Shown: positions 20,901 through 30,019 of the stretch, one piece after another
How positions within the stretch are numbered: position 1 is the first letter of the stretch
How the letters are laid out: every line of letters starts with the position of its first letter
IMG/VR virus record: IMGVR_UViG_3300010354_012181
Span: 1 to 64,000 of that record
Strand: one strand, 5' to 3'
Source of the DNA: a virus
DNA: 64,000 nucleotides
The notes under the pieces: model-generated
Seen by the model: only the letters and a program-made list of their open reading frames with translations
Told to the model about the DNA's origin: nothing
Database searches by the model: none
Made by a program: the position numbers and the translations under genes

Positions 20901-21476
20901 ATGCAAGTAATTGATCAAAACAAAACCTTTCGTAAGTTTGATTTTAGTTCTGTAATTACCGCAGATGATAATAGATCAGCAATAGGTATAATCAAAGACA
21001 TCATCGCAGACGGAAATTATTTTACTAACAGTCCTAAGTTTCAAACTAAAGAAAACATATTTTCTCGACCTGAACCTGTCTGGCTCAAGTATCGAATGAG
21101 TTTTTTATTTTCTGTGTTCTTATACCTGGGTCGCGAAGTCAAGGTCAGTAATATGATGGCCTGGTCATTTATGACTAATCTCGAAGGTGCCGAGGACCGT
21201 GAAAAATTATGGCATCATCATTGGCATCCTAGTCGTCCAGAATCTAAACTTCTCAGCGGTATATGGTATCTGCATATACCCGAAGATGTAAAAGATCGAG
21301 ATTACTGTGGTACTGAAATGGCTCCAAATGGTATAGATGCTGATGGAAAATTTTTTGTTCGTCCCTCAGATAACAATTGGTTAATTTATCCTAGCGATCA
21401 ATGGCATAGGCCCGGAATCGTTCAAAGTGATCAGTATCGATTTATATTGGCCGCAGATGTAGAATATTACGATTGA
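20901..21476 (+). CDS. putative 2-oxoglutarate/Fe(II) oxygenase
   Basis: A 191-residue protein starting at ATG 20901, just after tRNA-Gly; the longer frame would run through the tRNA. HWHPSRPESKLLSGIWYLHIP and the C-terminal WLIYPSDQWHRPGIVQSDQYRF match the phage oxygenase pattern of an iron site followed by a distal His and a 2-oxoglutarate-binding Arg. The first site reads HHHWH in place of H-x-D, so activity is uncertain. Confidence 0.6.
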   Translation: MQVIDQNKTFRKFDFSSVITADDNRSAIGIIKDIIADGNYFTNSPKFQTKENIFSRPEPVWLKYRMSFLFSVFLYLGREVKVSNMMAWSFMTNLEGAEDREKLWHHHWHPSRPESKLLSGIWYLHIPEDVKDRDYCGTEMAPNGIDADGKFFVRPSDNNWLIYPSDQWHRPGIVQSDQYRFILAADVEYYD

Positions 21477-21514
21477 AAATAATAATTTAAATCCGCAGGC
21501 CTGGAGATTTAGTA

Positions 21515-21916
21515 ATGCAATTTGCTGTTCAAACTCGTAGCAAACAAAACAAAGAATTTATCGAACGGATCCTTCCATCAATGATAACGCAGTTAGGTTT
21601 GCAACACAGTAAAAAATTATTGTTTGTTAGAATAGTCAAAGACATTGATGACAATGACGGTTGCACTAGTCATATCGTCAATCTCGGTACTATTGTAATT
21701 TTACTTAAACCTCAGAGCCTAGAAAGATTGGGAGTTACTCTCGCTCATGAAATGGTTCATGTTAAACAACTAGCCAAAGGTAAACTTAAAACTATTAAAG
21801 GTATAAGTTATTGGAACGGTAAAAGATACAGCAAACGAACAAAGTATCTCGATCAACCCTGGGAAATAGAAGCATTTAGTAAACAAGAATTAATTTTTAG
21901 ACGCTCTATAGAGTAG
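21515..21916 (+). CDS. HExxH zinc metallopeptidase-like protein
   Basis: A 133-residue protein with a zinc-binding motif His78-Glu79-x-x-His82 (TLAHEMVHVKQ) and a possible third ligand Glu near residue 121 (PWEIEAF). The layout resembles small SprT- or WSS1-like phage peptidases. The substrate could be protein or none if the enzyme acts as an adaptor. The next gene follows after 13 nt with a GGAGG site. Confidence 0.7.
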   Translation: MQFAVQTRSKQNKEFIERILPSMITQLGLQHSKKLLFVRIVKDIDDNDGCTSHIVNLGTIVILLKPQSLERLGVTLAHEMVHVKQLAKGKLKTIKGISYWNGKRYSKRTKYLDQPWEIEAFSKQELIFRRSIE

Positions 21917-21929
21917 AAAGGAGGGCAAG

Positions 21930-22535
21930 ATGCCTAGTGTATTTTTAGTTAGCGACACGCACTTTGGTCACGCAGGTGTCTGCCGCTTCACACGCAACGA
22001 TGGTGTGACAAAACTGCGTCCGTGGGATGATCCTGCGGAGATGGACGAAGATATGATCAAGGCCTGGAACGAACGTGTCCGACCCACTGATAAGGTATAC
22101 CATTTAGGTGATGTTGTTATTAATCGGAAAGCCATGTCTACATTATCACGTTTGAATGGGGACAAGGTCTTGATACGTGGTAATCACGACATCTTCCGTG
22201 ATGACGAGTATAGGCAGTTCTTTAGAGAATTGCGAGCATACCACGTTATGAACGGAATGATCTTAAGCCATATTCCTGTACACAGTGACAGCTTAGGTCG
22301 TTTTGGTACAAACATTCACGGCCACTTACACGCAAACCGTGTTAAGAAGCCTCGCGGTGTTGATGCTCGTACAGGAGAAATCTTGTACAGCGATGAAAAC
22401 GATGTTCGCTACCATTGCGTTTGCGTAGAACAAACACCAGACTTTGCTCCAATATTATTTGAAGACGTTATCAAACGCATCGAAGAAGAAGGCGGAAGTA
22501 TTGGATTTAGAAACGGAAACGGCGCAATCATGTAG
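21930..22535 (+). CDS. calcineurin-like phosphoesterase
   Basis: A 201-residue protein with metal motifs Asp9-x-His11 (SDTHFGH), HLGDV, RGNHD, SHIPVH and HGHLH. It belongs to the short phage phosphoesterase group and differs from the 264-residue enzyme at 6408. Function probably hydrolysis of a nucleotide or nucleic-acid phosphate. A strong terminator follows directly. Confidence 0.85.
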   Translation: MPSVFLVSDTHFGHAGVCRFTRNDGVTKLRPWDDPAEMDEDMIKAWNERVRPTDKVYHLGDVVINRKAMSTLSRLNGDKVLIRGNHDIFRDDEYRQFFRELRAYHVMNGMILSHIPVHSDSLGRFGTNIHGHLHANRVKKPRGVDARTGEILYSDENDVRYHCVCVEQTPDFAPILFEDVIKRIEEEGGSIGFRNGNGAIM

Positions 22536-22539
22536 TTTA

Positions 22540-22568
22540 AATAGGGCACTCTGGTGCCCTATTTTTTT
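22540..22568 (+). terminator. intrinsic terminator
   Basis: AATAGGGCAC/GTGCCCTATT hairpin followed by seven T. It ends the phosphoesterase transcript and isolates the desaturase gene. A similar hairpin closes the desaturase gene itself. Confidence 0.85.
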
Positions 22569-22586
22569 GAGTAAAAAAATATAATG

Positions 22587-22594
22587 CATAAATA
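22587..22594 (+). promoter_or_regulatory. T4-late-type CATAAATA motif
   Basis: CATAAATA, 18 nt before the ATG of the desaturase gene; the same octamer stands before the fibre gene at 23599. Confidence 0.5.
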
Positions 22595-22612
22595 TATTTT
22601 TTAACATATATT

Positions 22613-23500
22613 ATGAATAACAAATTATTTAGATATTCAAATAAAGATAGCTTTCTAATTTGCTACACTCTAATAATGATAGCGATTCCTATCATTTTAG
22701 CTCTGTACACACCCAGCCTTCCGTGGTTATTTTTAATAACTTTTTTCCATATTTGGTTTATTGTTAATGGACAAAATTCAGCAGAGCACCATCACACACA
22801 CTGGCCTACTTTTTGGAGTCAATCTCTTAATCAAAAATATGAATTATTACTGTCAATGGCATTTGGTATACCAGTAAGCACTTGGAAAGACTCTCATTTT
22901 TTACATCACAAACATGTAAATGATAAGCCAGTAAATGGCGTGACACAAGATCCTATTAGTGTGTATACACTTAATCCAGAAAAGGAAGAACTTAATAATT
23001 TTTGGGTATATTGTTTCAAAGGCGCTTGGATTTTTAATATAAAAGGCGTTTTTACTTGGCATAAATTAAAATTATACTATATGCCTCAGGTACAAGATCA
23101 ATGTCGTCGTGAAATATGGGCCTTCCGCATATTTTTAATTTTTATTCTTTATCTAAATTTGTTTTATGGATTTTGGCTGATTGCTGTATATATAATGTCG
23201 TATGTTGTAAATAATGCTAACAGTTATGGCGAGCATTGGGGAGCCTTAAATAGACGAGGTGATACCACACAGGATTCTATAGGAATATACAGTAAATGGT
23301 ATAACATTTTTGGATTCAATGCCGGCCTTCATCAAGAACATCATCACAGACCGGGAATACATTGGACTAAATTACCACTTATTACTCCATTGTTACATCC
23401 CGATAGAGTCAAAGTAAAACATGGAGTTCATATTACAAATAACCCTTTTTGGGAGCATTTTGTGTTGTTATTAAAAAGGCAAAAAGCAGTGCCAAAATAA
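22613..23500 (+). CDS. membrane fatty-acid desaturase/hydroxylase family protein
   Basis: A 295-residue integral membrane protein with three histidine boxes that bind the di-iron centre: HHHTH (about 59-63), HFLHHKH (95-101) and HQEHHHRPG (about 240-248). Four hydrophobic helices flank them. Such enzymes desaturate or hydroxylate lipid acyl chains or related substrates. It is AT-rich, flanked by two near-identical terminators and preceded by a late-type promoter motif, so it looks like a self-contained inserted gene. A second desaturase lies at 34435. Confidence 0.82.
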   Translation: MNNKLFRYSNKDSFLICYTLIMIAIPIILALYTPSLPWLFLITFFHIWFIVNGQNSAEHHHTHWPTFWSQSLNQKYELLLSMAFGIPVSTWKDSHFLHHKHVNDKPVNGVTQDPISVYTLNPEKEELNNFWVYCFKGAWIFNIKGVFTWHKLKLYYMPQVQDQCRREIWAFRIFLIFILYLNLFYGFWLIAVYIMSYVVNNANSYGEHWGALNRRGDTTQDSIGIYSKWYNIFGFNAGLHQEHHHRPGIHWTKLPLITPLLHPDRVKVKHGVHITNNPFWEHFVLLLKRQKAVPK

Positions 23501-23504
23501 GAAA

Positions 23505-23531
23505 AATAGGGCGTGATAGCCCTATTTTTTT
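23505..23531 (+). terminator. intrinsic terminator
   Basis: AATAGGGC/GCCCTATT hairpin and T-run, sharing the AATAGGGC arm with the terminator at 22540. Confidence 0.85.
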
Positions 23532-23555
23532 GAACTCATTTTCTTATTAGCGAGG

Positions 23556-23563
23556 CATAAATA
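23556..23563 (+). promoter_or_regulatory. T4-late-type CATAAATA motif
   Basis: CATAAATA upstream of the fibre gene at 23599, identical to the motif before the desaturase. Confidence 0.55.
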
Positions 23564-23598
23564 TATGATAATAATTAAGTTATCCCAGGAGTTATGCT

Positions 23599-25185
23599 AT
23601 GCCATTACAGCTTCGCAGAGGCAATACCGCTGAAGTAAACAGTATCACACCGTTAATAGGTGAAATAGTCTATGATACCCAACTAAAACGCATTCTTGTT
23701 GGCGACGGATCTACTGCCGGCGGCGTGGCAGTGGCCGGAGTCACTATAAATGAATCAAAAGATGCTACGTTCGCAGCATTATCGGCAGGAACGCATCAAA
23801 ACATAAGTTTTTCATATAACGCAACAACCAAAGCTATAAGTGCAACAGTTGATATCTTAACTCACGATACTATCGAAGCAGATGCAATAATAACAGACAA
23901 AATTTATAATTCTTCATCGTCGGTAGTCATTGATGTTTCTTCTGGTATTTTTACAGGAACCTTAACTGGTAACGTTACAGGTAATGTTACCGGCGATACT
24001 TCCGGTACACACAACGGTCCAGTCAACGGTAATATTACAGGCAATGTTACTGGTAATCTTACTGGTAATGTAACTGGTAATGTAACTGGTAATGTAACTG
24101 GTAATACGACCGGATTTCATACTGGAGATATCAAAGGTGATGTGTTTGCAGCAGACGATTCTTCATTGCTAATAGACAGCGCCAGTGGAACATTCTATGG
24201 TAATTTTATTGGTAATACTACTGGACTTCACACAGGTAATATCGATACAAATCTTATAAGTTCTTCTGATTCAAGTGCTATCGTTTTTGACACTCCTACT
24301 ATTTTTCAAACAAATGTAGAAATACAGAATGAGTTATTGATTAAGGATGCTCTTACAATAATTAACAGAACCTCAACTGATAGATTAGTAACATTTACCA
24401 CATCAACTAATGACGATTTGTCACCTCCTATACTAATTAGGAAATCAAGAGGAAGTCCTGGATCCCCATCCTCAGTAGCAGTAGATGACATTTTAGGTTC
24501 TATAACATTTTCGGGTCACAATGGAAGCGTTTTTACTCCACAAAATGAAATTTACTCACAGGTTAATGGCATTACTCTCGGAAATGTTACATCTACATTA
24601 TATGTAAGAACAGCCTATCCCAGCGGATTATTATTAGATAAAGTAGCCATCAGTCAAGTAGGTGTGCAAATTTTTAGTACCAGTGCCACAGAAGATACTT
24701 TAGCACTTTTAAACAACCACGACACAGCGGGAAATGCGTCTAACTTAGTCTTATCTAGATCAAGAGGAACATATGACTCACCAACTACGGTTGTAAACGG
24801 TGACATAATCCATGACATCAGTATAAGAGGTCACGACGGCACCACGTATAGATTGTCAGGACAGATACGTGCATCAGTAGATGGAGCAGTATCTGCAGGA
24901 GTTGTTCCAGGAAGATTAGATTTTACTTTAAATGATGCCAGTGGTACTTCTAGAAATATTTTAAGATTGACCAACGACAAAGTTGTTCATGCTGATAAGA
25001 TTGGTGGTTTAGATAACTCATACATTCAATTTATGCAGATTCCCTACTTGCCTAGTTTCGCAGGAGAAGGTGCTGCAGACACTGCTATTGGTGGCGCTGG
25101 GTCTAGAATAAACGGAATGATGTTCTATGACAGCACTGCAAATGCAGTAAAAGCAGTTGTGTCGGGCGCCTGGGTCTCACTGTAA
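23599..25185 (+). CDS. tail fibre/virion protein with GNVTGN repeats
   Basis: A 528-residue structural protein. The N-terminus (LQLRRGNTAEVNSITPLIGE then VYDT and LVGDG) is a common phage fibre start. Residues about 120-215 hold a repeat of GN(V/I/L/T)TG units, typical of a triple-stranded beta fibre. The C-terminal half ends in MMFYDSTANAVKAVVSGAWV, also typical of fibres. It marks the left border of the accessory island, in keeping with host-recognition genes being next to variable regions. Confidence 0.8.
   Translation: MPLQLRRGNTAEVNSITPLIGEIVYDTQLKRILVGDGSTAGGVAVAGVTINESKDATFAALSAGTHQNISFSYNATTKAISATVDILTHDTIEADAIITDKIYNSSSSVVIDVSSGIFTGTLTGNVTGNVTGDTSGTHNGPVNGNITGNVTGNLTGNVTGNVTGNVTGNTTGFHTGDIKGDVFAADDSSLLIDSASGTFYGNFIGNTTGLHTGNIDTNLISSSDSSAIVFDTPTIFQTNVEIQNELLIKDALTIINRTSTDRLVTFTTSTNDDLSPPILIRKSRGSPGSPSSVAVDDILGSITFSGHNGSVFTPQNEIYSQVNGITLGNVTSTLYVRTAYPSGLLLDKVAISQVGVQIFSTSATEDTLALLNNHDTAGNASNLVLSRSRGTYDSPTTVVNGDIIHDISIRGHDGTTYRLSGQIRASVDGAVSAGVVPGRLDFTLNDASGTSRNILRLTNDKVVHADKIGGLDNSYIQFMQIPYLPSFAGEGAADTAIGGAGSRINGMMFYDSTANAVKAVVSGAWVSL
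23960..24110 (+). repeat. 12-bp coding tandem repeat in fibre gene
   Basis: Units of the type GGTAATGTAACT repeat with period 12, three times almost identically at 24065-24100 and with drift on both sides. They encode GNVT. Confidence 0.8.
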
Positions 25186-25232
25186 TTTAATCAAATCGTA
25201 ATATTAGTTTTTAAATTTATCATATATATGAT

Positions 25233-26123
25233 ATGTTTAAAAATGATTGGGCTCATTATTCTTACGATGGAATAAAAAACTCTTATAGAATTTCCAATAG
25301 AAGTCTTTTTGATTTTTCTTGCTCGATTAAAAATACTTCTATAAGTCACAAATCTGTACTCAATGATCTGGCTACAGAGATTTATGAAAAAAATAACAGG
25401 TTAGATATATTGTTATCTGGTGGGCTCAATTCTCAAATAATCGTTAAAACTTATAAAGAATTAGGTATTCCTGTTAATGTAAAAATATTTTCCTACGAAA
25501 ACGACATTAATTTACATTGGGATGTGGCTGCAGCTTTAAAATTTTGCCAAGATCAAAAAATCAAATATACTAAAATTGATTTTAACTTAAAAAAATTTTT
25601 TGAATTAGAAGCCGAACATTATTTTAAAAAATCTCTTAATACAGATGTTAGTAAACTGCCTTTGTTAAAAATGATAGAATATTGCGACAATATGCCTGTA
25701 CTGGGAACTGCTTATCCTTTAATTACCAGATCAAATTTTTTCTATGATACACCTGCTACTTGGGATTTAAGGATTTTAGAATCTGAAATTAATATTTTGG
25801 GTTATTCTCAAAAAATTAATAGGCCAGTAATATCTAATTGGTTTTTGTATGATTCTAATTTTTTATCTAGCTTGATCAATCATAGCGCAATGCAGGATTT
25901 AATTAAAGATAAAAATACAGGTTGTACCTCAAATTTTGAAATTCGATCCAAAATTTATGATTTAAAAATAAATCGAGTAAGCCAATCCGGATTAGAGTGG
26001 GAATCGAATAATTGGCTTTTTCCAGATTTTGTTAATGATTTTTATCACAAAGTCATCTCTAGTTCGATTCAATCAAAGATGAAAGTTGTAAAAATTAAAA
26101 ATTTTACAGATCAAGTATCTTGA
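25233..26123 (+). CDS. PP-loop ATPase-like protein (asparagine-synthetase type), variant loop
   Basis: A 296-residue protein with a PP-loop at residues 62-67 reading SGGLNS, where Asp of SGGxDS is Asn. The pattern LDILLSGGLNSQIIV followed by a Rossmann strand is that of asparagine synthetase B/ExsB-type adenylating domains; the glutaminase domain is absent. It resembles the 316-residue protein at 32935 in length and motif spacing. It would activate a carboxylate or similar group as an adenylate, but the Asn may weaken this. First gene of the AT-rich island; converges on the next gene with 20 nt overlap. Confidence 0.7.
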   Translation: MFKNDWAHYSYDGIKNSYRISNRSLFDFSCSIKNTSISHKSVLNDLATEIYEKNNRLDILLSGGLNSQIIVKTYKELGIPVNVKIFSYENDINLHWDVAAALKFCQDQKIKYTKIDFNLKKFFELEAEHYFKKSLNTDVSKLPLLKMIEYCDNMPVLGTAYPLITRSNFFYDTPATWDLRILESEINILGYSQKINRPVISNWFLYDSNFLSSLINHSAMQDLIKDKNTGCTSNFEIRSKIYDLKINRVSQSGLEWESNNWLFPDFVNDFYHKVISSSIQSKMKVVKIKNFTDQVS

Positions 26124-27261
26124 ATCCTTTAGTGTAGGTTTCACTTAATATAGATCCTTTAGGATTAGATAATAGATATCTGTCGTCTATCTGTGAAAAT
26201 ATATTTTTAACAGCAATATTAAAGTTATTTTTTAATAAATCAAATTCATTATTTTCAAACATCCAAAAATAAACATCATCTAGTAAAGGTTTAGGTTTTC
26301 CCGCTTGGAAAATATTATTATTCCAAGTATCCTGATAAAGGATTTTTTTCTGTATTAGTCTCAAAGACTCTTTTTTGTTCTTCAGCGTATCTGATTGAGG
26401 ATTTATACTGTCTAAATTTATACAGTCAAATAATTTATTTTCCTTAATAAATTTCGCTGTTTGATAAGCCTGTTCCATTGGTAATAAAGGAAAGTCAGGA
26501 GTCCAATAAAAAAATTCTGTATTAAAATTGTCAATGCCCGAAGGAAATAAAGTATTTTCTATGAGAATATCTACAAATACAAGGTCTATGCTTTTCAATC
26601 CTAAATTTAAAATTGGTTTATCAGTTCCAAAAATATGACCTTCTTTTTTTCTAGTATTAAGATTCGTATACAAATCTCGATTCAAACGCTGAACAAACGA
26701 AGCGAATGACCCTTTGTACATTTTTAAATTATAGAATTCTTGTTCTAAGGTTTCTACTTTTATTTTTTGTCTATCTATATTTTCAGTATATTCGATAAAT
26801 GAGATTTTTATTTCAGGATGATCAGAATATAGTTTATCTAATTGAGGTTTGATAGCAAAATCCCATTCACTTACTGTATTTTTTGCCGATGAATCTTTGT
26901 TATTCGGAATATATAATTTTCCATCCTTTAACGGTTTAGGCCATTTTACTCTTAACTCATCTAGTTTAATTTTATTATCTATAAATGTTCTTAGAATATT
27001 ATGACTATCTGCTCCGCCTGAGTAATAAAGAATAAGATAGTCATAAGTATCTCTTAACTGTTCCGCCCTTTGTCTGTACAGTTCGTTTAATGAATATTTT
27101 CCTAATAAATTTCTGTCAAATGATTCCCACATATGATCGTGAAAATAAAATCTAAGATATGAATTGGTTTTAGATGCATAAATCATTGCATCTACTTTGT
27201 TATCAAAGGCCAGCCCACCTACTAGCCAACAACCATTTTTTTTATTTAGAATATTCAACAT
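26104..27261 (-). CDS. PP-loop ATPase-like protein, long subtype
   Basis: A 385-residue protein with SGGADS at residues 81-86. An N-terminal 75-residue region (WLVGGLAFDNKVDAMIYASK) and the C-terminal elements EFFYWTPDF and YQDTWNNNIFQ are shared with the 389-residue protein at 30045, so the two are paralogues with PP-loops at the same residue number. Asparagine-synthetase-like fold without the glutaminase domain; substrate unknown. Divergent from the Bug gene at 27292. Confidence 0.72.
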   Translation of the reverse strand: MLNILNKKNGCWLVGGLAFDNKVDAMIYASKTNSYLRFYFHDHMWESFDRNLLGKYSLNELYRQRAEQLRDTYDYLILYYSGGADSHNILRTFIDNKIKLDELRVKWPKPLKDGKLYIPNNKDSSAKNTVSEWDFAIKPQLDKLYSDHPEIKISFIEYTENIDRQKIKVETLEQEFYNLKMYKGSFASFVQRLNRDLYTNLNTRKKEGHIFGTDKPILNLGLKSIDLVFVDILIENTLFPSGIDNFNTEFFYWTPDFPLLPMEQAYQTAKFIKENKLFDCINLDSINPQSDTLKNKKESLRLIQKKILYQDTWNNNIFQAGKPKPLLDDVYFWMFENNEFDLLKNNFNIAVKNIFSQIDDRYLLSNPKGSILSETYTKGFKILDL

Positions 27262-27291
27262 AGATATATACAGAAGTAAGATATTTATTTT

Positions 27292-28191
27292 ATGAAATTA
27301 ATCCTAATTATTATTTTCTTTTTTGTATCTATTAATTTGGCAATAGGTAGTGAAATAGAATTTACTGTCCATCACGGTCCAGGCGGACCTAGTGATAAAT
27401 TAACTAGACTTTTAGTTGCTCAAATGCCAAAAAAATACCTACCTGTTAATCGTCCGGGGGCACAGGGAAGAATTGCTGTTAGACATCTATTGAACAATAA
27501 TGCTATTATGATAGCCACAACTGCACAGATTTTTGTCACTAATTTTATAGATAATGATATGTCTGTTTATAAACAAGATGATTTAGAAATAATATATGTA
27601 GTCGGTATAATGCCTAGTGTTTTGGTGTGCAATAATAAATTAGGATTTAAAACTTATAAGGAATTTATAGCAAATAATCGGTCACTTTCTTTTGGAGTGG
27701 CTGGATACGGAAGTTCGGAACATCTAGCAACTGAAATTTTATTTAAAGAATTTAAAAATAATCATGTAATTATTCCTTACCCGCAAGGAGGCGCACACAG
27801 TTTAAATGATTTACTTAGTGGACACATAGATTGTATGTTTGCAAACTATCCATTAGTTAAAGAACATATTAAGGATGGCACAAAGATTACCACGTTAATG
27901 TCTAGTCATGATCTTAAATTACCAATACCAACGTGGCAACAAATAAACAAAACATCGTTTCCTTATCAAAGTTACCTTGCTATAGTTGCTAATAAAAAAA
28001 TGCTATCAGAATTACAAAAAGATATTATAAATGATCTGAACAATTCATATTCAGATAAATTAAAAGAAGATTTGATACAGGTTGGTATTTTTCCAATTAT
28101 GTCAAAAGACAAAAATTCAATTTTAGAAGTATATCGAGATAACGATAAATTAAAATCTTTTTTACTAAAAAATAATATTAAGATAAATTGA
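27292..28191 (+). CDS. Bug/TctC-family periplasmic binding protein
   Basis: A 299-residue exported protein: signal peptide (about residues 1-19), then VHHGPGGPSDKLTRLL and VNRPGAQGRIAVRHLL, both typical of tripartite tricarboxylate transporter receptors (Bug family), which bind carboxylates, aromatic acids or amino-acid amides in the periplasm. No membrane permease gene is in the window, so it would have to serve a host transporter or act as a ligand sink. Its stop overlaps the TTG start of the next gene. A second Bug protein is at 41493. Confidence 0.82.
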   Translation: MKLILIIIFFFVSINLAIGSEIEFTVHHGPGGPSDKLTRLLVAQMPKKYLPVNRPGAQGRIAVRHLLNNNAIMIATTAQIFVTNFIDNDMSVYKQDDLEIIYVVGIMPSVLVCNNKLGFKTYKEFIANNRSLSFGVAGYGSSEHLATEILFKEFKNNHVIIPYPQGGAHSLNDLLSGHIDCMFANYPLVKEHIKDGTKITTLMSSHDLKLPIPTWQQINKTSFPYQSYLAIVANKKMLSELQKDIINDLNNSYSDKLKEDLIQVGIFPIMSKDKNSILEVYRDNDKLKSFLLKNNIKIN

Positions 28192-29099
28192 TAAAACATC
28201 AAGATTTTTTTCATACTAGATATCCTATCGTATGTGCCTCTATGAATAGAGTTAGCGATGTCAAATTAGCTGTGGCTTGTTATCATGCAGATATACTGCC
28301 AAGTTTTACAGTTTATAATTGGATTCAAAAAGACTTTCAATTTTCTTTTGATTTTGTTCAAGCAGACAAAGATTTAAAAGAGTTTCAAGATAAAACTGGA
28401 TCAAATAATTTAATGCTTTCAATAGGAACTGCCGAAATAGGAATTCCGCAAATGGTCGATTTAATATTAAAGAATAAAATAAAATTCCTTGAAATTTTTG
28501 GTAGAGAGGACGAAGGTTTAAAAAGTATTTCCGCTCACGATTATGAGATCTATGACATTTATAAAAAAAATGATATAAAAATTATTCCAAAACAGTTGTC
28601 AGGAAAACACGCTAATAACATAGGAATGGATGCTATATTATTAAAGGGTAGAGATGGCGCAGGAAGAAGTTTAAGTTATATTGATATTGATACTGAAATT
28701 ATAAACATACTTGGAAAATACCCAACGTTGCCTATAATAATATCTGGTGGTATAGGCAATGCCGGGGACATAAAAAAATATATGAGTATGGGCTGTATGT
28801 CTGTAGCGATAGGAACACTTTTTGCTGCCAGCGAAGAGAGTTGTTTAAGTTTGGAAACTAAAAAGAAAATGGTCGAGGCAAGCAGTACTGATATTTCTAG
28901 ACTCTCCACTGGTGCTCAACAGAATGCTTTAGTTTTTCGCAAAATGGATTGGCAGGATGATTTTAATAATACTAGGTCTTTAATGCAAGGAATAATAAAT
29001 CCAGAGGCAGGCCATGTTTTTGCAGGGAAAGGAATAAACGATGTAAAATCTATTATGCCGGTAAAGGATATAGTTCAACAATTAGTAGAAGGTTTGTGA
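28188..29099 (+). CDS. nitronate monooxygenase-like FMN TIM-barrel protein
   Basis: A 303-residue protein. The N-terminal YPIVCASMNRVSD aligns with the FMN-binding start of the nitronate monooxygenase/2-nitropropane dioxygenase family, so I use the TTG start at 28188 that overlaps the preceding stop (TTGA); the next ATG would remove this motif. IISGGIGNAGDIKKYMSMG and VAIGTLFAAS form the phosphate-binding end of the barrel. These enzymes oxidise nitronates or act as FMN oxidoreductases. Coupled to a Bug receptor, it may act on the imported compound. Confidence 0.75.
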   Translation: MIKHQDFFHTRYPIVCASMNRVSDVKLAVACYHADILPSFTVYNWIQKDFQFSFDFVQADKDLKEFQDKTGSNNLMLSIGTAEIGIPQMVDLILKNKIKFLEIFGREDEGLKSISAHDYEIYDIYKKNDIKIIPKQLSGKHANNIGMDAILLKGRDGAGRSLSYIDIDTEIINILGKYPTLPIIISGGIGNAGDIKKYMSMGCMSVAIGTLFAASEESCLSLETKKKMVEASSTDISRLSTGAQQNALVFRKMDWQDDFNNTRSLMQGIINPEAGHVFAGKGINDVKSIMPVKDIVQQLVEGL

Positions 29100-29998
29100 A
29101 TAGTCTGGTAGAATCTTTTAGTTTCATTAGTAGTTGTAAGTAAAAAATTTAAAAAAGGTTTCAACGGAATCATAAGAGCGTGTTCTTTGATTTTTAATTC
29201 TGTAAGCATAAAAGGTATATTTTCAAATCCAGCCCACTTTGGAAAATATAAAAGTTCATCTTTCCAATATTTTCCGTATATTAAAGGTTTAATATAATAA
29301 TCCCATCTATCTGTGGTGTCTAAGTATACGTGAGGAAATTCCGGACCCTTTGTTAACCCATTACCTTTAAAATATGGCCACGAATAGATACAGGACCACA
29401 GAACCTCTTCACTTAATATACTGGATAAGAATTCGCTAGTGTCACCAAAAAATATAAATTTGCCTTTTCTATTTAATAATTCAAAAGCTCTATGTCTAAC
29501 CATTTCAAAAGAATTGTATCCTTGAAACCAATAAGGTTCATTTTGCGGGGTTATATGTACATATGGATCATGAACCATCTGTACAAAGTCATAATCGTCT
29601 GGTAATAAACTTAAAAACTTTTTTTGTAAAATTGAGTTTATTTGTATGTCGTATAATTCTGCTTCTTCTTCCAACTCGTCTTTGATCTTTAAAACATTAA
29701 TATCTATGATGTGCGCCTTTATGTTATATTTGTCTTCAACTAATTTTAAATTTTTGTATTCGTGATCGTTGAATCCCGGAAGGTACAAAAATGCACATTC
29801 AACAGGTATATCTTGTTGTTGAAAACTCAACAACATACTTTGGCTATCAATACCGCCACTAAGACTTAGCATAATTTTTTTACTAGTTTGTCCAATTTCT
29901 AATGCTCGTTTATCTGACTCTTCCCTCATGTTTCCAGGCGACCATCTACAGGATTGATATTCTATCCACCATTTTCCATTATCGAAACCATAAATCAT
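29075..29998 (-). CDS. PP-loop ATPase-like protein (asparagine-synthetase type)
   Basis: A 307-residue protein with a canonical PP-loop SGGIDS at residues 47-52 (KIMLSLSGGIDSQSM). An asparagine-synthetase-like domain without glutaminase; the middle contains FVQMVHDPYVHITPQ and KFIFFGDTSEFLSS, which could shape the acceptor pocket. It ends convergently on the nitronate-monooxygenase-like gene (25 nt overlap) and starts divergently from 30045 across a shared palindromic promoter-like motif. Confidence 0.72.
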   Translation of the reverse strand: MIYGFDNGKWWIEYQSCRWSPGNMREESDKRALEIGQTSKKIMLSLSGGIDSQSMLLSFQQQDIPVECAFLYLPGFNDHEYKNLKLVEDKYNIKAHIIDINVLKIKDELEEEAELYDIQINSILQKKFLSLLPDDYDFVQMVHDPYVHITPQNEPYWFQGYNSFEMVRHRAFELLNRKGKFIFFGDTSEFLSSILSEEVLWSCIYSWPYFKGNGLTKGPEFPHVYLDTTDRWDYYIKPLIYGKYWKDELLYFPKWAGFENIPFMLTELKIKEHALMIPLKPFLNFLLTTTNETKRFYQTIHKPSTNC

Positions 29999-30019
29999 AA
30001 AGTGCCCTTATTTTTGTGT

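Noticed and set aside
23960-24110. Repeat cluster as a CRISPR array
   Set aside because: Units are 12 bp, contiguous and in frame within a fibre gene; there are no spacers.
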